A DNA stretch of 64,000 bases from Sinonovacula constricta (GCA_007844125.1 CM017563.1:40164249-40228248), one strand, 5' to 3'. Counted from the stretch's first letter, positions 12,166 to 24,400 are shown. A program made the numbers and translations. The notes: generated by a model from the letters alone, not told the origin.

Positions 12166-12169
12166 ATCA

Positions 12170-12875
12170 ACTTTGAGTGCACCAATCAGTCTATAGTGCG
12201 CAGCAAAACTAACACAATGTACATCGACCACATATCTTATCGCTTAACCATTGAACCACTAAAGAGTTTACAACATATCTTCCTTGACACGTCGCTTGTT
12301 TGTACACGTGAACTTTGTAAGTGCAGATAAAATATTTAGGTTGGTCACTTGTTTTTTTCCGCTTGCAATTGATAAAATTGCATTTTATAAACACACACCA
12401 ATAGTTATAGACAGTCACTTGCTGATATGTGTGTAGTTTGCTTCTTTTAAAGTTATTAAGCGCTATAGTGTGATGTTTAAAGCACAATCCTTTTGATCTG
12501 GGAATTGAGTTCGAGACAACCTAGGGTAAACCTATTTTTGTTGAAGCATTTTTTAAGATAACGTTTATTATAGTTAGTTAATACATTACATTAATTGTTA
12601 ATAGCAGTAGTTGTATTTATCCTTATTTAAATTGTTTCTTGTGTGTGTATTTCTACTATTTTCTGTTGTTGTTTTCCTTATCAGCATGTGTTCATTGTAT
12701 TTATTACTTTTGACAAATTCAAAAATAATATGATAGCATATTTTAAAATGAGCTAAACTGAGAATACACTTACCGTACACATGGGGGCAAATGTCATTAA
12801 GAATGGATAAAGTGCATAGTACTGACAAATACACTAGGTAAATAAGAAAAGGTCCTATCAAAATTTTCACAGATA
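12170..12875. other. Non-coding, nothing recognised
   Basis: AT-rich. Contains the flank that follows relic exon 1 and, near 12,480-12,530, a weak tRNA-box-like string similar to one near 46,755. No exon supported. Confidence 0.4.
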
Positions 12876-12879
12876 TTTA

Positions 12880-13808
12880 AATTTTATCTACCTGCAGACC
12901 AAAGCAGACAAGGTAAATGTAAATGTGACAAAAAAACACAGGGACGAGACATAACACAAAAAGAAAACCATCAGTTACCGCCTTGGAACGGTCAGTCAGC
13001 AAAAGGGCCAACTGGAATGCTTAAACCTGGTTTGTGGAGCGCTCCAACATCGCACTTCCTGACGGTTTTTCTATCAAACAAACAGTGTAAATAAAAGTAT
13101 CCCGTCAAAGTGACACAACTAACAGTAAGCACCTGCATCGGGAGTTAAAACAGATATAATGAACATATGTACAGTATTTACAGTAGATAAAAGCCTCGGC
13201 AACCAAAAAATTCCAAATGAGAGAGTAGTTTAAAATAAAAACGCTGATATATTATAAGAACCATATAATGACGTCATAAACGCCATGACGTCATATGCCA
13301 AAAGTGTCAAAAGTGAAATGTAAACAATATGGAAGAAACAATAGAATTTTAGAAAATCAACAAAATAAAACGTAGTATTGTTTAGAGTTAATCGTTTAAA
13401 AACATATTATAAACGCCGAGGATTTATCCGCACTTGACATATTATATATGATAAAGATTAAAAAAAGTCCCGATGTTATACCTACTGTGCAATATCACGT
13501 AAAGGGTATGTAGACTGCTCAAGTTGTCCCACCTATATAGGGCACGACTGGAGAGATGAAGAGACAAGAAATCCAACAGTGACTGTCCAATTATGGCTTT
13601 AAGTCACTGTTTTCATATAGTCTCAACGGCCTGTCCGGTCATCGTGTAATTTAAAAGCAATGCAAGTTCTTGACTGTAAAAGGGTCAATTGCAAGCAATG
13701 CAGTACATCGAAGTATTCCCGGGTTGTAACCGTCTGCAATACATTTTCTGAAAAGTTTTGTAAAGTGGTCAGAAAAGTTACCAACCTAAATAGCAATCGT
13801 CGAAACAT
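12880..13808 (-). mobile_element. 3' end of Penelope-like element, reversed
   Basis: The minus strand from 13,808 down encodes the end of the same reverse transcriptase as at 1,741-3,860 (KVTFLTTLQNF and, in another frame, a block comparable with NFSDHFTKLVRQ of the first copy). The non-coding tail follows, with CRE-like TGACGTCAT strings near 13,269-13,292 and ATGCAGGTGCTTAC at about 13,130. It is truncated at its 5' end and frame-broken. Together with 2,880-3,860 it forms a long-range inverted repeat about 9 kb apart, partly inside unit 1. It is absent from the corresponding part of unit 2. Confidence 0.75.
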
Positions 13809-13819
13809 GAAAAAAATCA

Positions 13820-13905
13820 GCTCCAGACGGGGTCGAACCTTCGATCCAGGGATTGGTAGGCTCCTGAGTTAACCTCACGGCTATATCATCCGACTATCAG
13901 CTCGA
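13820..13905 (-). mobile_element. tRNA-like SINE head
   Basis: The minus strand holds an A-box-like TATAGCCGTGAGG and a consensus B box GGTTCGACCCC about 40 bases apart, followed by TTTTTTTC. The fold is not a clean cloverleaf and the length is about 85 nt, so a SINE head is preferred over a working tRNA gene. Confidence 0.45.
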
Positions 13906-14704
13906 AGCATATTTGTAATACAAAATCATATAGATATTAAATGCTTACGTGTCATCTGTGTTTACATAAACAAGTGACTTACCAATTATTTAGAATCGGA
14001 CTGTAAAACGCGATGGTTTAACCGTTTTGTATAAACTGGCCTGTCTAAATAAACAATGAATGGGTAAACCAGGTATTGATACGACGTTAAGGCTGTCATG
14101 ATACGCTTGAAACGTACCACGATTTATTGCGATACATATATTGTTATATTTGATCAAACTATTGTAAGGAGCTTTTTCACTCAGTTGTAATGAGCAGAAT
14201 GAACAACACAGGCCTGAGTGTACTATGGCATAGCTTTATAAGCTTTATAACAGCTAAACTCAGTAACAAAGAAAGTAATAGGACAACAAGGTAGCAAAGT
14301 TAAATAATCAAAAAACAAATTAACTTAAAACATAATCACGACAGTGTAGTGCGATGCACCTAGTGATGACGATTTCACAAATGTATTTAGATTAGATGAA
14401 CCAATAAAGTATCTTACAAGTGCATCAAAATGTCGACAAAATGCGATACATTCAGCAATTGTCATAATTGATCTTACATCCTTTACATGATGTCTATTTC
14501 CGAAAGTAAAATAGCTGAGGTGTTCTGCAGTGGTTGTAAAAGTTTTTCTTAAAACGTTAGAAGAGATAACAAGGTTTGGGAGATAAAATGAAAAAGGGGA
14601 TTTTAATTTTAAGTCCTATATGCTAACAATAGATTTTTTCAAAAATCGTAGATTTCTCTTCATACATTTTTCAACTTTACAATTGTAGAACTGACGAAGT
14701 CAGG

Positions 14705-14779
14705 ATGGGCGACTTTGAACCTCAACTGTTCGTTGGTTTCATTGGGCCACAAATCGAAATAAGGAGGAAATCAAAGAAG
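14705..14779 (+). CDS. Gene B unit 1, exon 1 (start codon)
   Basis: Opens MGDFEPQLF and ends RRKSKK before donor GTAGGT, phase 0, 25 codons. The unit 2 counterpart has the same length and a similar ending (HFKK). The Lys/Arg-rich end fits a cytoplasmic tail. Confidence 0.75.
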
Positions 14780-17700
14780 GTAGGTTGCTTTCAAATGTCG
14801 ATTCTCTAACAAATAGACATTGAACATTTTTATTTTTAAAACGACTTGTATTGGCGTGTACTGAATCATTATCATTTACAATGCAAAAAAACAACACAAC
14901 AACATGTAATTGGTAAAGCAGGATCTTTTGCTACATTCAAAACCTGATTTAATTGTTTAAGAAGGAATTGGACAGTTTGACTATATCTTATATATGTAAC
15001 AATATCTTACCTCTGTATGGGATAGGGTGTGGGTGGGAGTAAGCTTTGAGGATTTTCAATTTCCAACGGTATGTCAATTAAGGGGAGTAAAACTCGTTAA
15101 TCAAAATTTGACTGTTCATTCTTTTCAAATCTATAAACAAGAACATATCTTAGGATTATTGCTAAAAAAGACATCGACGTCAAAGCGGATGACGTGGATG
15201 AGCTAAATTATAAGTGGCCATGTGTTGTTTTTGTCGCTGACAGTGTAGCGGCTCAGATAGGAAAACATGTTGAAGATAACGATTGTGGCGTTTTGATTTA
15301 TTTTTCAGACAGATGTAGGACATTAACAAACAGCATTTTGCGATATCTGCTCAAGTAACAATTGTTTATTATGATGTCTAATGAAAATAATGTAAGGAAC
15401 AAAGTAGTTTCTTCTGTATACTTGTAACCAAGGTTATATACCTTGATATTTGTATGTCAGTTTATGTAGAAGAACACATTATGAAATCATATAAGTACAC
15501 CTATTGATCATGAATGCCTCATTTTCATTTTGAAACATTAAGACATTTATGTGAGACGTTTATAATTTAACTATACAAATCAAGCTGTGAAACATCTAAT
15601 CAATTTTTTTCATGGATTACTAGTTACAATTTAAAAAAACAACAACTGGGTTTTAAGCAGTGGTAATCACTAATTTGTTAACATCCCCGCAGCTTTATCT
15701 ATTTAGAAAAAGTTCCAACAGACACAGTTTCTTCCTACGGCTTAATACTATGATAGGCTTCATCATAAGGATATTTCACCTACCCTACCTTTATTCGCTC
15801 AATGCATTTTTCAAATAGCTGATAATTATACAAATCGCAGACCTCTGATTTTATCGCCACCGATGGAGAGGTGACAAATTATTTTTAAAACTGTGTTACG
15901 GAATTGGCACTTACACAGCTTTGGGGATTACAATAATTTTATGTATGTTTTGTTAATAGACAGAAGAAGTTTGATTAGTTAAAAGAAGTGATTAGCCGGC
16001 ATTTTTGCCGATACTGCGCAGCGACATTTCTATCATTATAGCACAGGGGCACTTATGAGGTGCCCAAGGACTGAACCCGGCCGGTCCATTATACTGACAC
16101 CGACGAGTCAGGCGTAATGCTGTCCCCGTAGCCCCGAGCGTTTGGAGGGAAGCCATTACTACCAACTTTAAAGTCTTTGGTATGACCCGGCCGGGGTTCG
16201 AACCCACGACCTCCCGATCCGCAAGCCGACGCTCTACCACCTGTTAAAAGAAGCATTCTTACTCTATCAATGCTTTATCTCCATAAACAAAGAAGCATTC
16301 TACCATGATAGATTAAACGATATATCTCGGCATAAATCTTGATTTTTAACTGCACAACATAGCTGTTCCTTTAACTTTCCCTACTCATATCGTATTGTTC
16401 ACAAGGCTTACATATTGTGCTAAGTTGTTCTTTTTCTTCACATGGCCTTCATCTGAAACTTTACACTATCTTGGGAATTACCTGTTTTGTTTTACTAATA
16501 ACCTAAGCATTAAGATAACAGAAAGTAGGCGGAGGGGAAATAGAACAGCCAAACAGGGGAAACAACCTAACAGCATTGCGTAAATTGTAGTACGCATTAT
16601 TGTTTGAATTTGTGTCCCTTTTAATTCCCCTTTAAGCCTACATTTCTTGTAGAACGTATTAGGAACAGCTTTTAGGTTTGAGTAATCATGCGCCCAAAAT
16701 ATCACGGTTTCTCGTTCAGATGCGTAAATTTGATCACCGAGGCCTTCGGCATTCGAAACCGTGATATATTAGGCGTTAGATCACGCAAACCTAAAATCTA
16801 TTTACTAGATGAAACACCAATGTTGAAAGAGCTTGCTTAATGCAAATCTGAAATAAATTTGGTTCCAGCTCTAGCTTTACACTTTTATGTCCATTATTTG
16901 GTCTTAAATTTCCAAGATGGTATTAAAGACATACATTATAAATGCACTAGATAGTGCTTGTTAGACGGTATACGTTTCACTTTGTAAACGATTAAAGGTA
17001 TGCAAATAATGGTCACTTTTTTTCTTTGGTGGTAAATCGATTGCGCAAGACTGCGCAATGCATTGAAATGCATGCAAGTCTTCATTTGCAGGAACTACAT
17101 CTTCAAAATATACATTGAGACAAATGCCGTCCATTCTTAAATTTTAAGGCTTGCATATCAGTATATCTTTTATCTCCTATCGAGTAGCTCAGCAAACACT
17201 ATGACAAAAATGATTATATCACGCATAACATGGTGCAAGTTACGAATTTAATGATTTATATTTCAGACCAGTTTAACAAGCCGATTAAAGGAGCCGGTAA
17301 GTTGTCTAGTGATATATGATAATTTTAATATTCATTAGAATGCATACATTGTATATTCTCTAGCTGTCAACACAATATTGCATTATTGTGTATCCTGCAT
17401 CGATTATCATTCAAAATTAAATTTAGCTCCATGTGTATCTTTACCAAAGAAACGATACAATTGGATACGATAAATTATAACGTTGTTATGCTCACGCAAA
17501 AAGAATTGTTGATATTTCATGTCCAGCTAATATAAAACAAACAATATGAATTTTAACGTTTATTGAAATCATATATCACATTTATATAAATAAAATAACT
17601 CGAATTATCACAATGGTTGAGATCTTATTTATCGTTTATAAAACAAGGAGGAGCACCTCTAATAATTACTTAGTTGAGATGCAATTTTCAACAACACAAA

Positions 17701-20542
17701 TTAGAACGTTGGTTGAAATCCTATTTCCCGTTTTTTTTATAAAGAGAAACAACTTAAATTACTAGGTTGGCTGAGGTCCTATGTCCCGTTTAATAAAGAA
17801 GAGCAACATGAATAACATTGATTGTGATCCAATGCCCCGTTTATATATAGAAAAGCAGCTTATGTTCTTACATTGTTGGTTGAGACTCCATGCCCCAACC
17901 ATGAAGTGACAGCAACTCAGCATATAACAATGTTTTTGGGACTCCTGATCCCGCTCATGTAAAGTGAACAACGCAGCATTTACTCCATGTCCCAGCCAAG
18001 TAGCGAAAACAGTTCAACATAGACACTAGTTGGTTGGGACTCCATGTCATTAGACCTATTTTCAATATTCTTTTTAAGTAATAAAAGTTATTTTCTGCAG
18101 GATATCTCAATTTATAATTTGTGTTTTTTTTCGTCGACAATAATCACATTATGCATGATTTATTATGACATACAGTTAAAATACACATTTTATTTAGATG
18201 TTATGTAAAATTACTAAGATAATGTTTAAGTGGTAGGTGCTTTACAACTTCCGCGCTTATTTTTCTTACTTTAAACTATTACCTACTAGACAAATAAGCT
18301 TGTTATAGTTCTATTTTTGATAATAATTATTGTTATATTGTTATAAATAATGTATTCGGACCCACCAGAATGCACCTTCATCCATGCCAAATGCATTTCT
18401 TTTTCAAAAGAGTGACTACACCTTTTTTTTCTTACCGAGTTGCGCTTTCTAAATATAAAGTATTGTTTTTTTCAATTTGATACACATCAGACACGATTTA
18501 CGGTTCCACAATTTTGTGTATTTGGTTTATCTTATCATCGGAAATTAAATCGGTTGTTAAAGACCACGACAATTAGCTAGAATCATCCCGTGTCAGCAAT
18601 AGTATGTTCAGCCTGTTTATAACTTATAGCTGATGTTCATCGTAGCAAATGAAGACTTCATTTCTTGTGTTTCAGAAATTCATTTTGTTTGTTGTTGTGT
18701 TGGTCGTCAACTTCATTCTGCTGTGTTCTCTCGCTGGCATGGTCAATAAATGGCGCGGTAAACGATTAGCAGCAAATAAACCAAGGACTTCAGACATGTG
18801 TGTCCCATCGACAGAGTTCCACAACAGCACATGTCCTGCATCTGTAAAGACACAGAACAATCAATGCTGTGGCAAAATATCGGATCTCATCGATGCGTTG
18901 CTGTCAAAGGTAATACCTTGCATGAGTTAAGAATAGTTCTTCAGCCGATATGTTCAATCTGAACCAAACACAAAAACTCGTTCGCGGTATGGTAAACACA
19001 AACATATTTATTTCATTATTTATAGGGATAAATTAATCGTATAATGCGAATAAGACTGCAGACACTCGTTGTCTGCGATACCGCATGCTTTGTTGATGAA
19101 TTGAGTCTTGATTATTGGTCTTATCACAAAAAGTACAATACAAGCGTTTTCTTTTTTTTTCGGATTAGCTCTCTAATCTCCATTTTAACTAACTTTTACA
19201 TGCTGACTCTAGACCAATCAGAATGAGTATCACTGCGAATACTTTACCCACTCCTCCCCCACCCATACAACACACACACTTCTATACATTTTGCATGGGT
19301 ACCAGAATGTTTCTTAAGATGTCTAGAAACAGATTTTCTAATGTATTACAAACACGTTTGAGCTATATGAAAACTTATGGTTTGTTTGTTTGTTTATTGG
19401 GCTTATGTTTTCCATTGCAATTTTGATAAGAGGGTATAGAGAAATGCTTATAACTTTTACAAAAGTTGGTGATAGAAGTATAAAACTGGTACTAAGTTAA
19501 AGGTTATGAAATGAACATTATGGTCATGTGTCAATTATGCAAATTAGCAGCTTTAAATTAAAACAAAATGAGAATCTAAAAATATACTTTATTTGTTTAA
19601 TCATGACTAGATTCTGTTGATTTAAAAGCAACATTCAAATAAACGCAAACGTTTCTAAATGTATAGACAAACCCCTACTTGTCTAGCTCATGTTGGTGTG
19701 AGGTTCATATAACTTGGTTTATTTTATAATTTTTTAATGATTTGTTTTATTTATTTGATGTTTGTCCAAATGTTTCTTATTTTCTCCTAATGCATAATTT
19801 GTCTAGAATTAAAAAAACATAATATTGAAGAATATTTTGAATCGTTCCTTAAATATATCACTAAACTTAGATTTGAAATAATTAACTATGCAAATTAACA
19901 AACATGAATATTTATGTATCTTAAAGATAATCTAAAATAAACTTTATTTTCGAAAAGTTGGTTAAATTATTTTTATTTTAAAGCAATGTTCAAATAAACT
20001 CAGCAGTTTTTAAAGTTATATACTTACCCTTACTAGTCTAACACATGTTGGTCTAAGTTTCATATTATTTTGGTTCATTTTATGATTTTTATATATATAT
20101 TTTTATTATTGTATTTGTTCAAATTTTGTTCATTTTATATTAATGCATAATTTGGCTAGAAGTATGTGTATAATTAACAATAAAATTAAAATATATTTTT
20201 TATATCGTTCTTTAAGAGGAGGCTAACAAAAAAACGTAGATTTGAAGTAATTAATTGTGCAAATTAGCCAACATGAATATTAATAATATTAAAAAGGATC
20301 TAAAATAGACATTAATTTGAAAAGGTTTATTAGAATGTTGAAAGGGGGGGCAGGGGACTGAGCGTCTGAGAAGTTTTAAGTCGGTAGCACTACACACTTG
20401 GCACACGATCGTCTATTATTATCATTAAGAAACACAGCTGATTATACAATACGGATACAAATATAATAAAATTGATTTTTGTGATGTGAAGATTGTTTTA
20501 GACAAAAGTATGATGATGATGAGGATGATGATGGATGATGAC

Positions 20543-20576
<34 letters not shown>

Positions 20577-23437
20577 ATGAATTGTATCATATGTGTCTTG
20601 TAATCATATCTACTCGTTAGTGCTTGTTTTTTTCATTTTGCATAAATGTGATTATATTCATTGCCATCCCTGAAAACCGATACATCACGAGTTAAATGTG
20701 AAATAAGCTGCATAAAATTTCAGTTTTTAATTAGTTCTACATTATAAAAAACAAGTTAGCATGCACATGTAAAGTTACATGTACATGACAGACAGTTTCA
20801 TATTACATTCCACAAACTGTAATAACGTACAAATATGGTCCACTTAATGTAAGAAGATAAATGTATTTTAACGTCTGTTTCTTTCTAAAGAAACGCCTTC
20901 ATTGTCTTATATACAGTACAGCAGTGTATAGTCATCGTATTATAAATTAATAGTCCATTGAGTCAGATTTGTTAAATGAAACATAAGATTGTTAAGTCAA
21001 TTTATCTAAGATGACACACATTTGCAGTGTTAAATATTAATATAATTGGCGCCCGTGGCCATGGAGAGTCACCAAGTTCCGCAAACTCTTCTGCGTCTAA
21101 GCATGTGGAGTCGTGTCCCTGCGAAGGACTAAATATTGGAGGGGTTTCCAGATGACCATCCGTGCGTTGGTGGTTCTGCCCAGACATTTTGTCTAGAGTC
21201 CTCTCCCACTGTAACGGATAACATTTTGCAGATGCGATATCTTATAAACCAGCAAAGAGGAAATTATTGCATGAGTCTGTTCCTTGTGTTTACCTTATAA
21301 ACAACACAAAAGTAAGTAAGTACTGACAAAGATAGTGTGTTACTCCCTAAAAAAAACTATCAGTAAAACGGCACGGAGTCATAAAATGCTATATATTACT
21401 ACGTAGGATTAATCCTGAGCTTGGCAGCAACATAGTAAGTTGTAAAACAAGCGCGAATTATCTTATACATGTTACAAAGTTATTATCATTTTGTTAAAAC
21501 ACATATGCAAGTGAGTCTAATCGATAACATAGACTGTGACTTATAATAATCTTAACTTACACGTGAAAGGATGTTATATAATAAGGTCTCATTGTATTTT
21601 TTCCATTCTTCTATAGTCACTAGAAAAGACGTTTGCTGAGCACTATCCCTCACGTAAGTTTTGAAGTATTTGCATTATTTGTTTATACACTTCGTTGAGG
21701 ACATTATTATACTAGTTTTTGTTTATTTCTGAGGGAGTGTGGGTGTCTTAAGGAACGCTGTCTTTAGCCTCTTGTCAGTACATATTTAATTAATTGGCAT
21801 GTCTTTACTCTGTCCACTTGACATTTGATTGATTTGTAAAGGATCAGTCAATCATTCAACGATCATTTAATAAATCATTAGGAAATGCCATTCTCATACA
21901 ATATCTTTTTTAACCTTTACACAAAGAACTTATATTATTTTTCATATATTAATTTGCTTTTGTATACTCATTTTCAGGACTCTTCTCTGGCGACAATCTG
22001 TTTTGTGCAAAGACAACAAGGCAACAATCGATCTTCAGTGCAAATGGACTTGCCACAAATGAAACACTGACACATGGTATAGATTTTCTTTCAAGAATAA
22101 AATAGTAAGAATAAAAAATATTGAAAATTTAACAAAATTTCCATTTCCTAGCTGGATCAGGCAGGTCTGAATCACTTTGTTTAGAAATAAGCCTGGCTTC
22201 GTATTCATAAATAATCTTAGTCATTTTTTCAAATATACTTTCTTAAACAAATATACTTTCTTATATTTGAAAAAAATGCAATGGAATTTTTTAGAATAAA
22301 TGATTTTATGAATTAAATTTTAGAAATCTTATAACTAAGTAAATATTTCAAAACTTAAGACAGATTTAATTTCTTAGTTTAAGTCACAAATATATATACC
22401 ATTATTTATAAAGACGATCCTTGGTGCCTTAAGATGGCCAAAACTAACCTTTGATCAAAGTCTGTGCTTGTGAAAAATATAAAAAAGTGTCTCATCTTAT
22501 ATAATATTTGTTAATAATATCAAGGACCTGAAAATAGAGCTAACAAACTTTAAATTATTGTGAAAATTGTAGGAAGTTTGGAAAAGAAACATGATTTACT
22601 TTGTTTGAATATTTAACAAAAAAGTATAAGCTTTAAGTCATATGAGTAATGTTTCATGTATTAAAATTTGCACAGGCACATGACGCTGGCATTTACATGT
22701 CACATTTCTACAATAACCAGCTTATATGTTTAATATTAGAACATGTCTTCTACATTTTCAGATGACAGAGTTATTAAATTTAAGTTCATGCAGAGTGATG
22801 TATATAATCTGAAGTTTAATTATCATTTGAACACTTTTACATTTACAAATGCAAAGATTGCACTAATAGTAACTTTTAGTTAGGTTTAATTAGGTGAAAT
22901 TTTATTACATAGCATATGCCTGCCAATAGGGATTTCCTGTATATTTGGCTCTGAACTTTATCCTTATTTTAATATTTTATAACTTCAGATGAAAACATAG
23001 CATTAAAATGGAGACGGCAAGTGTCGACCTCAGCTAGCACCAGTTCCCTATTTATATACCACCACGGCAAAGTTTATGTCACGACAACAGGAAAATACTT
23101 TGTCTTTAGCCAAATCCAGTTAGGTTTTCGCCCTACGCAACCAATGACTTTGACAGTTGATCCAAGTACTGGAAACGGTAGATCAGTTACCTACTACCAC
23201 AGGATCGTTCACTTCTCGTACAAACAGCAAAGAGAAAAGGTTATCCTGGAAAACACCCGACACCATTGCATTAAGCAACAAAACCAAACATGCAGCATGA
23301 CAATGTCCACCGCTGCCGTAATATACCTTGAGGAAAGGGACCACGTGTATGTACGAACGTCACATCCAAGTCACATTATCCCATCCGCAGATAACAACAG
23401 ATTTTCGGTGCTCCATATCCCGTCAAAGGGGGCGTGA
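14705..23437 (+). CDS. Gene B (unit 1): TNF-superfamily ligand, type II membrane protein
   Basis: Six exons join in phase: 14,705-14,779, 17,267-17,296, 18,676-18,909, 21,617-21,653, 21,978-22,076 and 22,989-23,437 (924 nt, 307 aa). All introns have GT/AG borders. Residues 1-35 are a basic cytoplasmic tail; 37-58 form one hydrophobic segment; 77-100 hold C77, C88, C99 and C100 with an NST glycosylation site at 85; the C-terminal THD includes W166, the strand KVYVTTTGKYFVFSQI (186-201), a C252/C260 pair probably forming a disulfide, YLEERDHVYV, and a final strand RFSVLHIP. Family knowledge: such ligands sit on the cell surface or are shed, form trimers and signal through TNF receptors in immunity and cell death. 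The receptor and pathway cannot be told from sequence. The start is the first ATG of an exon conserved in unit 2 with a perfect phase-0 donor. No canonical TATA was seen nearby. This is a manual splice model; transcripts could add UTR exons. Confidence 0.85.
14965..15390. mobile_element. Dispersed element copy in gene B intron 1 (unit 1)
   Basis: Starts GGACAGTTTGACTATATC and carries the shared AACTCGTTAATC, AAATCTATAAACAAGAACA and GCGGCTCAGATAGGAAA. Flanks align with 50,230-50,529 and 51,413 onward in unit 2, but the inner sequence of the unit 2 element differs, so the same site holds different family members or a strongly rearranged one. Confidence 0.5.
15400..15977. other. Intron sequence, nothing recognised
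   Basis: AT-rich intron 1 of gene B. 15,400-15,710 aligns with 51,423-51,745. Confidence 0.4.
15989..16242 (-). mobile_element. tRNA-derived SINE with 11-bp target duplication
   Basis: The minus strand starts GTGGTAGAGCGTCGGCTTGC (A box) and has GTGGGTTCGAACCCC (B box). A GC-richer body follows, ending near AGCCGGCATTTTTGCC. The 11-bp string GTTAAAAGAAG flanks it exactly (15,978-15,988 and 16,243-16,253). Absent from unit 2, where a larger segment is missing. Confidence 0.85.
16255..17266. other. Gene B intron, nothing recognised
   Basis: No element or exon supported between the SINE and micro-exon 2. 16,750-16,840 aligns with 51,800-51,880; from there to about 17,585 unit 2 has no counterpart. 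Confidence 0.4.
17267..17296 (+). CDS. Gene B unit 1, 30-nt micro-exon 2
   Basis: TTTATATTTCAG acceptor and GTAAGT donor bracket ten codons (TSLTSRLKEP), phase 0 on both sides. It fits between exons 1 and 3 without changing frame. The surrounding 0.7 kb is absent from unit 2. Support is splice-site quality and phase only. Confidence 0.6.
17590..18055. repeat. 57-bp minisatellite, unit 1
   Basis: About eight degenerate units with core GGTTGAGACTCCATG, a C-rich CCCGCTCATGTAAAG and AACAACTCAGCATATAA. Lies in gene B intron 2. The same array occurs at 51,905-52,345. Confidence 0.8.
18676..18909 (+). CDS. Gene B unit 1, exon 3 (membrane segment and stalk)
   Basis: Acceptor TTGTGTTTCAG, donor GTAATA, 78 codons, phase 0. 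Encodes KFILFVVVLVVNFILLC, then a Lys/Arg-rich stretch and the four stalk cysteines (CVPS, CPAS, QCCGK). The unit 2 exon has identical length and conserves all four cysteines. Confidence 0.85.
19530..20340. repeat. AT-rich tandem repeat, period about 360 bp (unit 1)
   Basis: Landmarks recur at 19,535, 19,889 and 20,258 (TATGCAAATTA), each followed by CATGAATAT (seen in the last two) and by a run similar to GATCTAAAATAGAC. About two and a half units. Lies in gene B intron 3. Unit 2 has the array at about 53,690-54,490. Confidence 0.7.
20512..20578. repeat. (GAT)n microsatellite, unit 1
   Basis: ATGATGATGAGGATG followed by pure GAT triplets. The unit 2 copy (54,669-54,797) is about twice as long with interruptions. 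Confidence 0.95.
21048..21232 (+). mobile_element. SINE fragment, unit 1
   Basis: Begins GGCGCCCGTGGCC, then a body with TGCGAAGGACTAAATATTGG, TTCCAGATGACC and GGTGGTTCTGCCCAGACATT. The same body is at 55,259-55,440 and, with a fuller tRNA-like head, at 41,531-41,735. Confidence 0.65.
21617..21653 (+). CDS. Gene B unit 1, 37-nt exon 4
   Basis: Acceptor TTCTTCTATAG, donor GTAAGT, frame SLEKTFAEHYPS, ends in phase 1. The unit 2 exon (55,751-55,787) differs at one base. Confidence 0.8.
21978..22076 (+). CDS. Gene B unit 1, exon 5
   Basis: Acceptor ATTTTCAG, donor GTATAG, 99 nt, phase 1 in and out. Encodes LFSGDNLFCAK, a spacer and an NET glycosylation site; likely the end of the stalk and the start of the THD. 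Confidence 0.82.
22762..22883 (+). CDS. Gene B unit 1, possible alternative terminal exon
   Basis: Acceptor TCTACATTTTCAG followed by an open frame of 39 codons to TAG at 22,881-22,883. It enters in the same phase as the THD exon, so exon 5 could splice to either. It ends in VTFS, has no THD motif and would give a ligand-like protein of about 198 aa without a receptor-binding domain. Unit 2 conserves acceptor, length, frame and stop (57,209-57,330). Confidence 0.5.
22989..23437 (+). CDS. Gene B unit 1, exon 6 (TNF homology domain)
   Basis: Acceptor ATAACTTCAG, phase 1, then about 149 codons to TGA. Holds most of the THD: ALKW, LFIYHHGKVYV, GKYFVFSQIQL, two cysteines eight residues apart, YLEERDHVYV and FSVLHIPSKG. 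The frame is open over its full length in both units. Confidence 0.9.
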
Positions 23438-24400
23438 CCATTGTCCATGACAGGTGGGCCATGAAGAGAGCGCCTCCTCGTGGTGTGGCCCGGATGCATA
23501 TGGAATCTTCGTAGTTAATGCACGACTTATTAACTACAAAGGATCTATCTGCAGCTAAACGCTCATTTCTGTTATAATCATTAATTTGCATTTTGATTAC
23601 GTCTAATATAACCGCTCTATGGAGTTCAGCAACTATTCGCTATTCCCTTTGTGTAAATATTAATGCGAGAGATAAGGGTTTTGCATGCAACCTATTCGGG
23701 AAAGCACATGTAAAGCTGCGGGACCTAGCGTTAGGGATACTCAACACAGTATGCAGAGAATCCACATCGCTTGAAAACGATGTTTCGACCAATGTATATA
23801 TATGTAACGTTCTTCCCTTTCACACGCCTTTAGCACGCCCCGACAGGTAAAATTCCACACTAAGCACTATTATTAGTAGCATCACATTATTCAGTCACTT
23901 ATAAAATATATAGTAATTCCAATGCAATCACATACATTTAACAGTATAACAGCATAAAAGCATAATCTTATGCTACATAACAGCATATACCATTACAAGA
24001 GCACACATAACGGCCATACTATGTTACACTTATGTACCCTAATACTAGTAGCTTAAAAAAGGTCATCCATTAATGTCCGTCCTTGATATTGGGCCGTTCT
24101 GGATATAGAATGAATGGTGTAGAGGCCCTGGTCTTCATCTCTATTTAAAGTTGTCCATTTTCACTTTCTTCTTGATCAATGCATCTTCAGATGTTACATT
24201 TTCAATGTTTAATGGTATGTCCAGTGCTTTTATGGTGTTCTTAATGGTCGAATTGTTTTCAATTTTGTGATTCTTTACATTCTGAAAAGCATCGGTGTAG
24301 AATTATTTCGTGTTCTGCAGGAGACAGTATCATCCCCCCAAAACTAGATTTTCTGTCTGATTCTTTCTTGAAGCAGTTTTCGTTCGGCCTGATGTTTAAT
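23438..24400. other. 3' flank of gene B, unit 1
   Basis: Probable 3' UTR and downstream sequence. 23,450-23,560 stays highly similar to unit 2 (57,895-58,005); then 23,573-23,735 is replaced in unit 2 by other sequence. A canonical AATAAA close to the stop was not seen; ATAAAA strings occur near 23,900. Confidence 0.45.

Noticed and set aside
13820..13905. Functional tRNA gene on the minus strand
   Set aside because: Only the A and B boxes are convincing; arms do not pair cleanly and the length is wrong, so it is listed as a SINE head.
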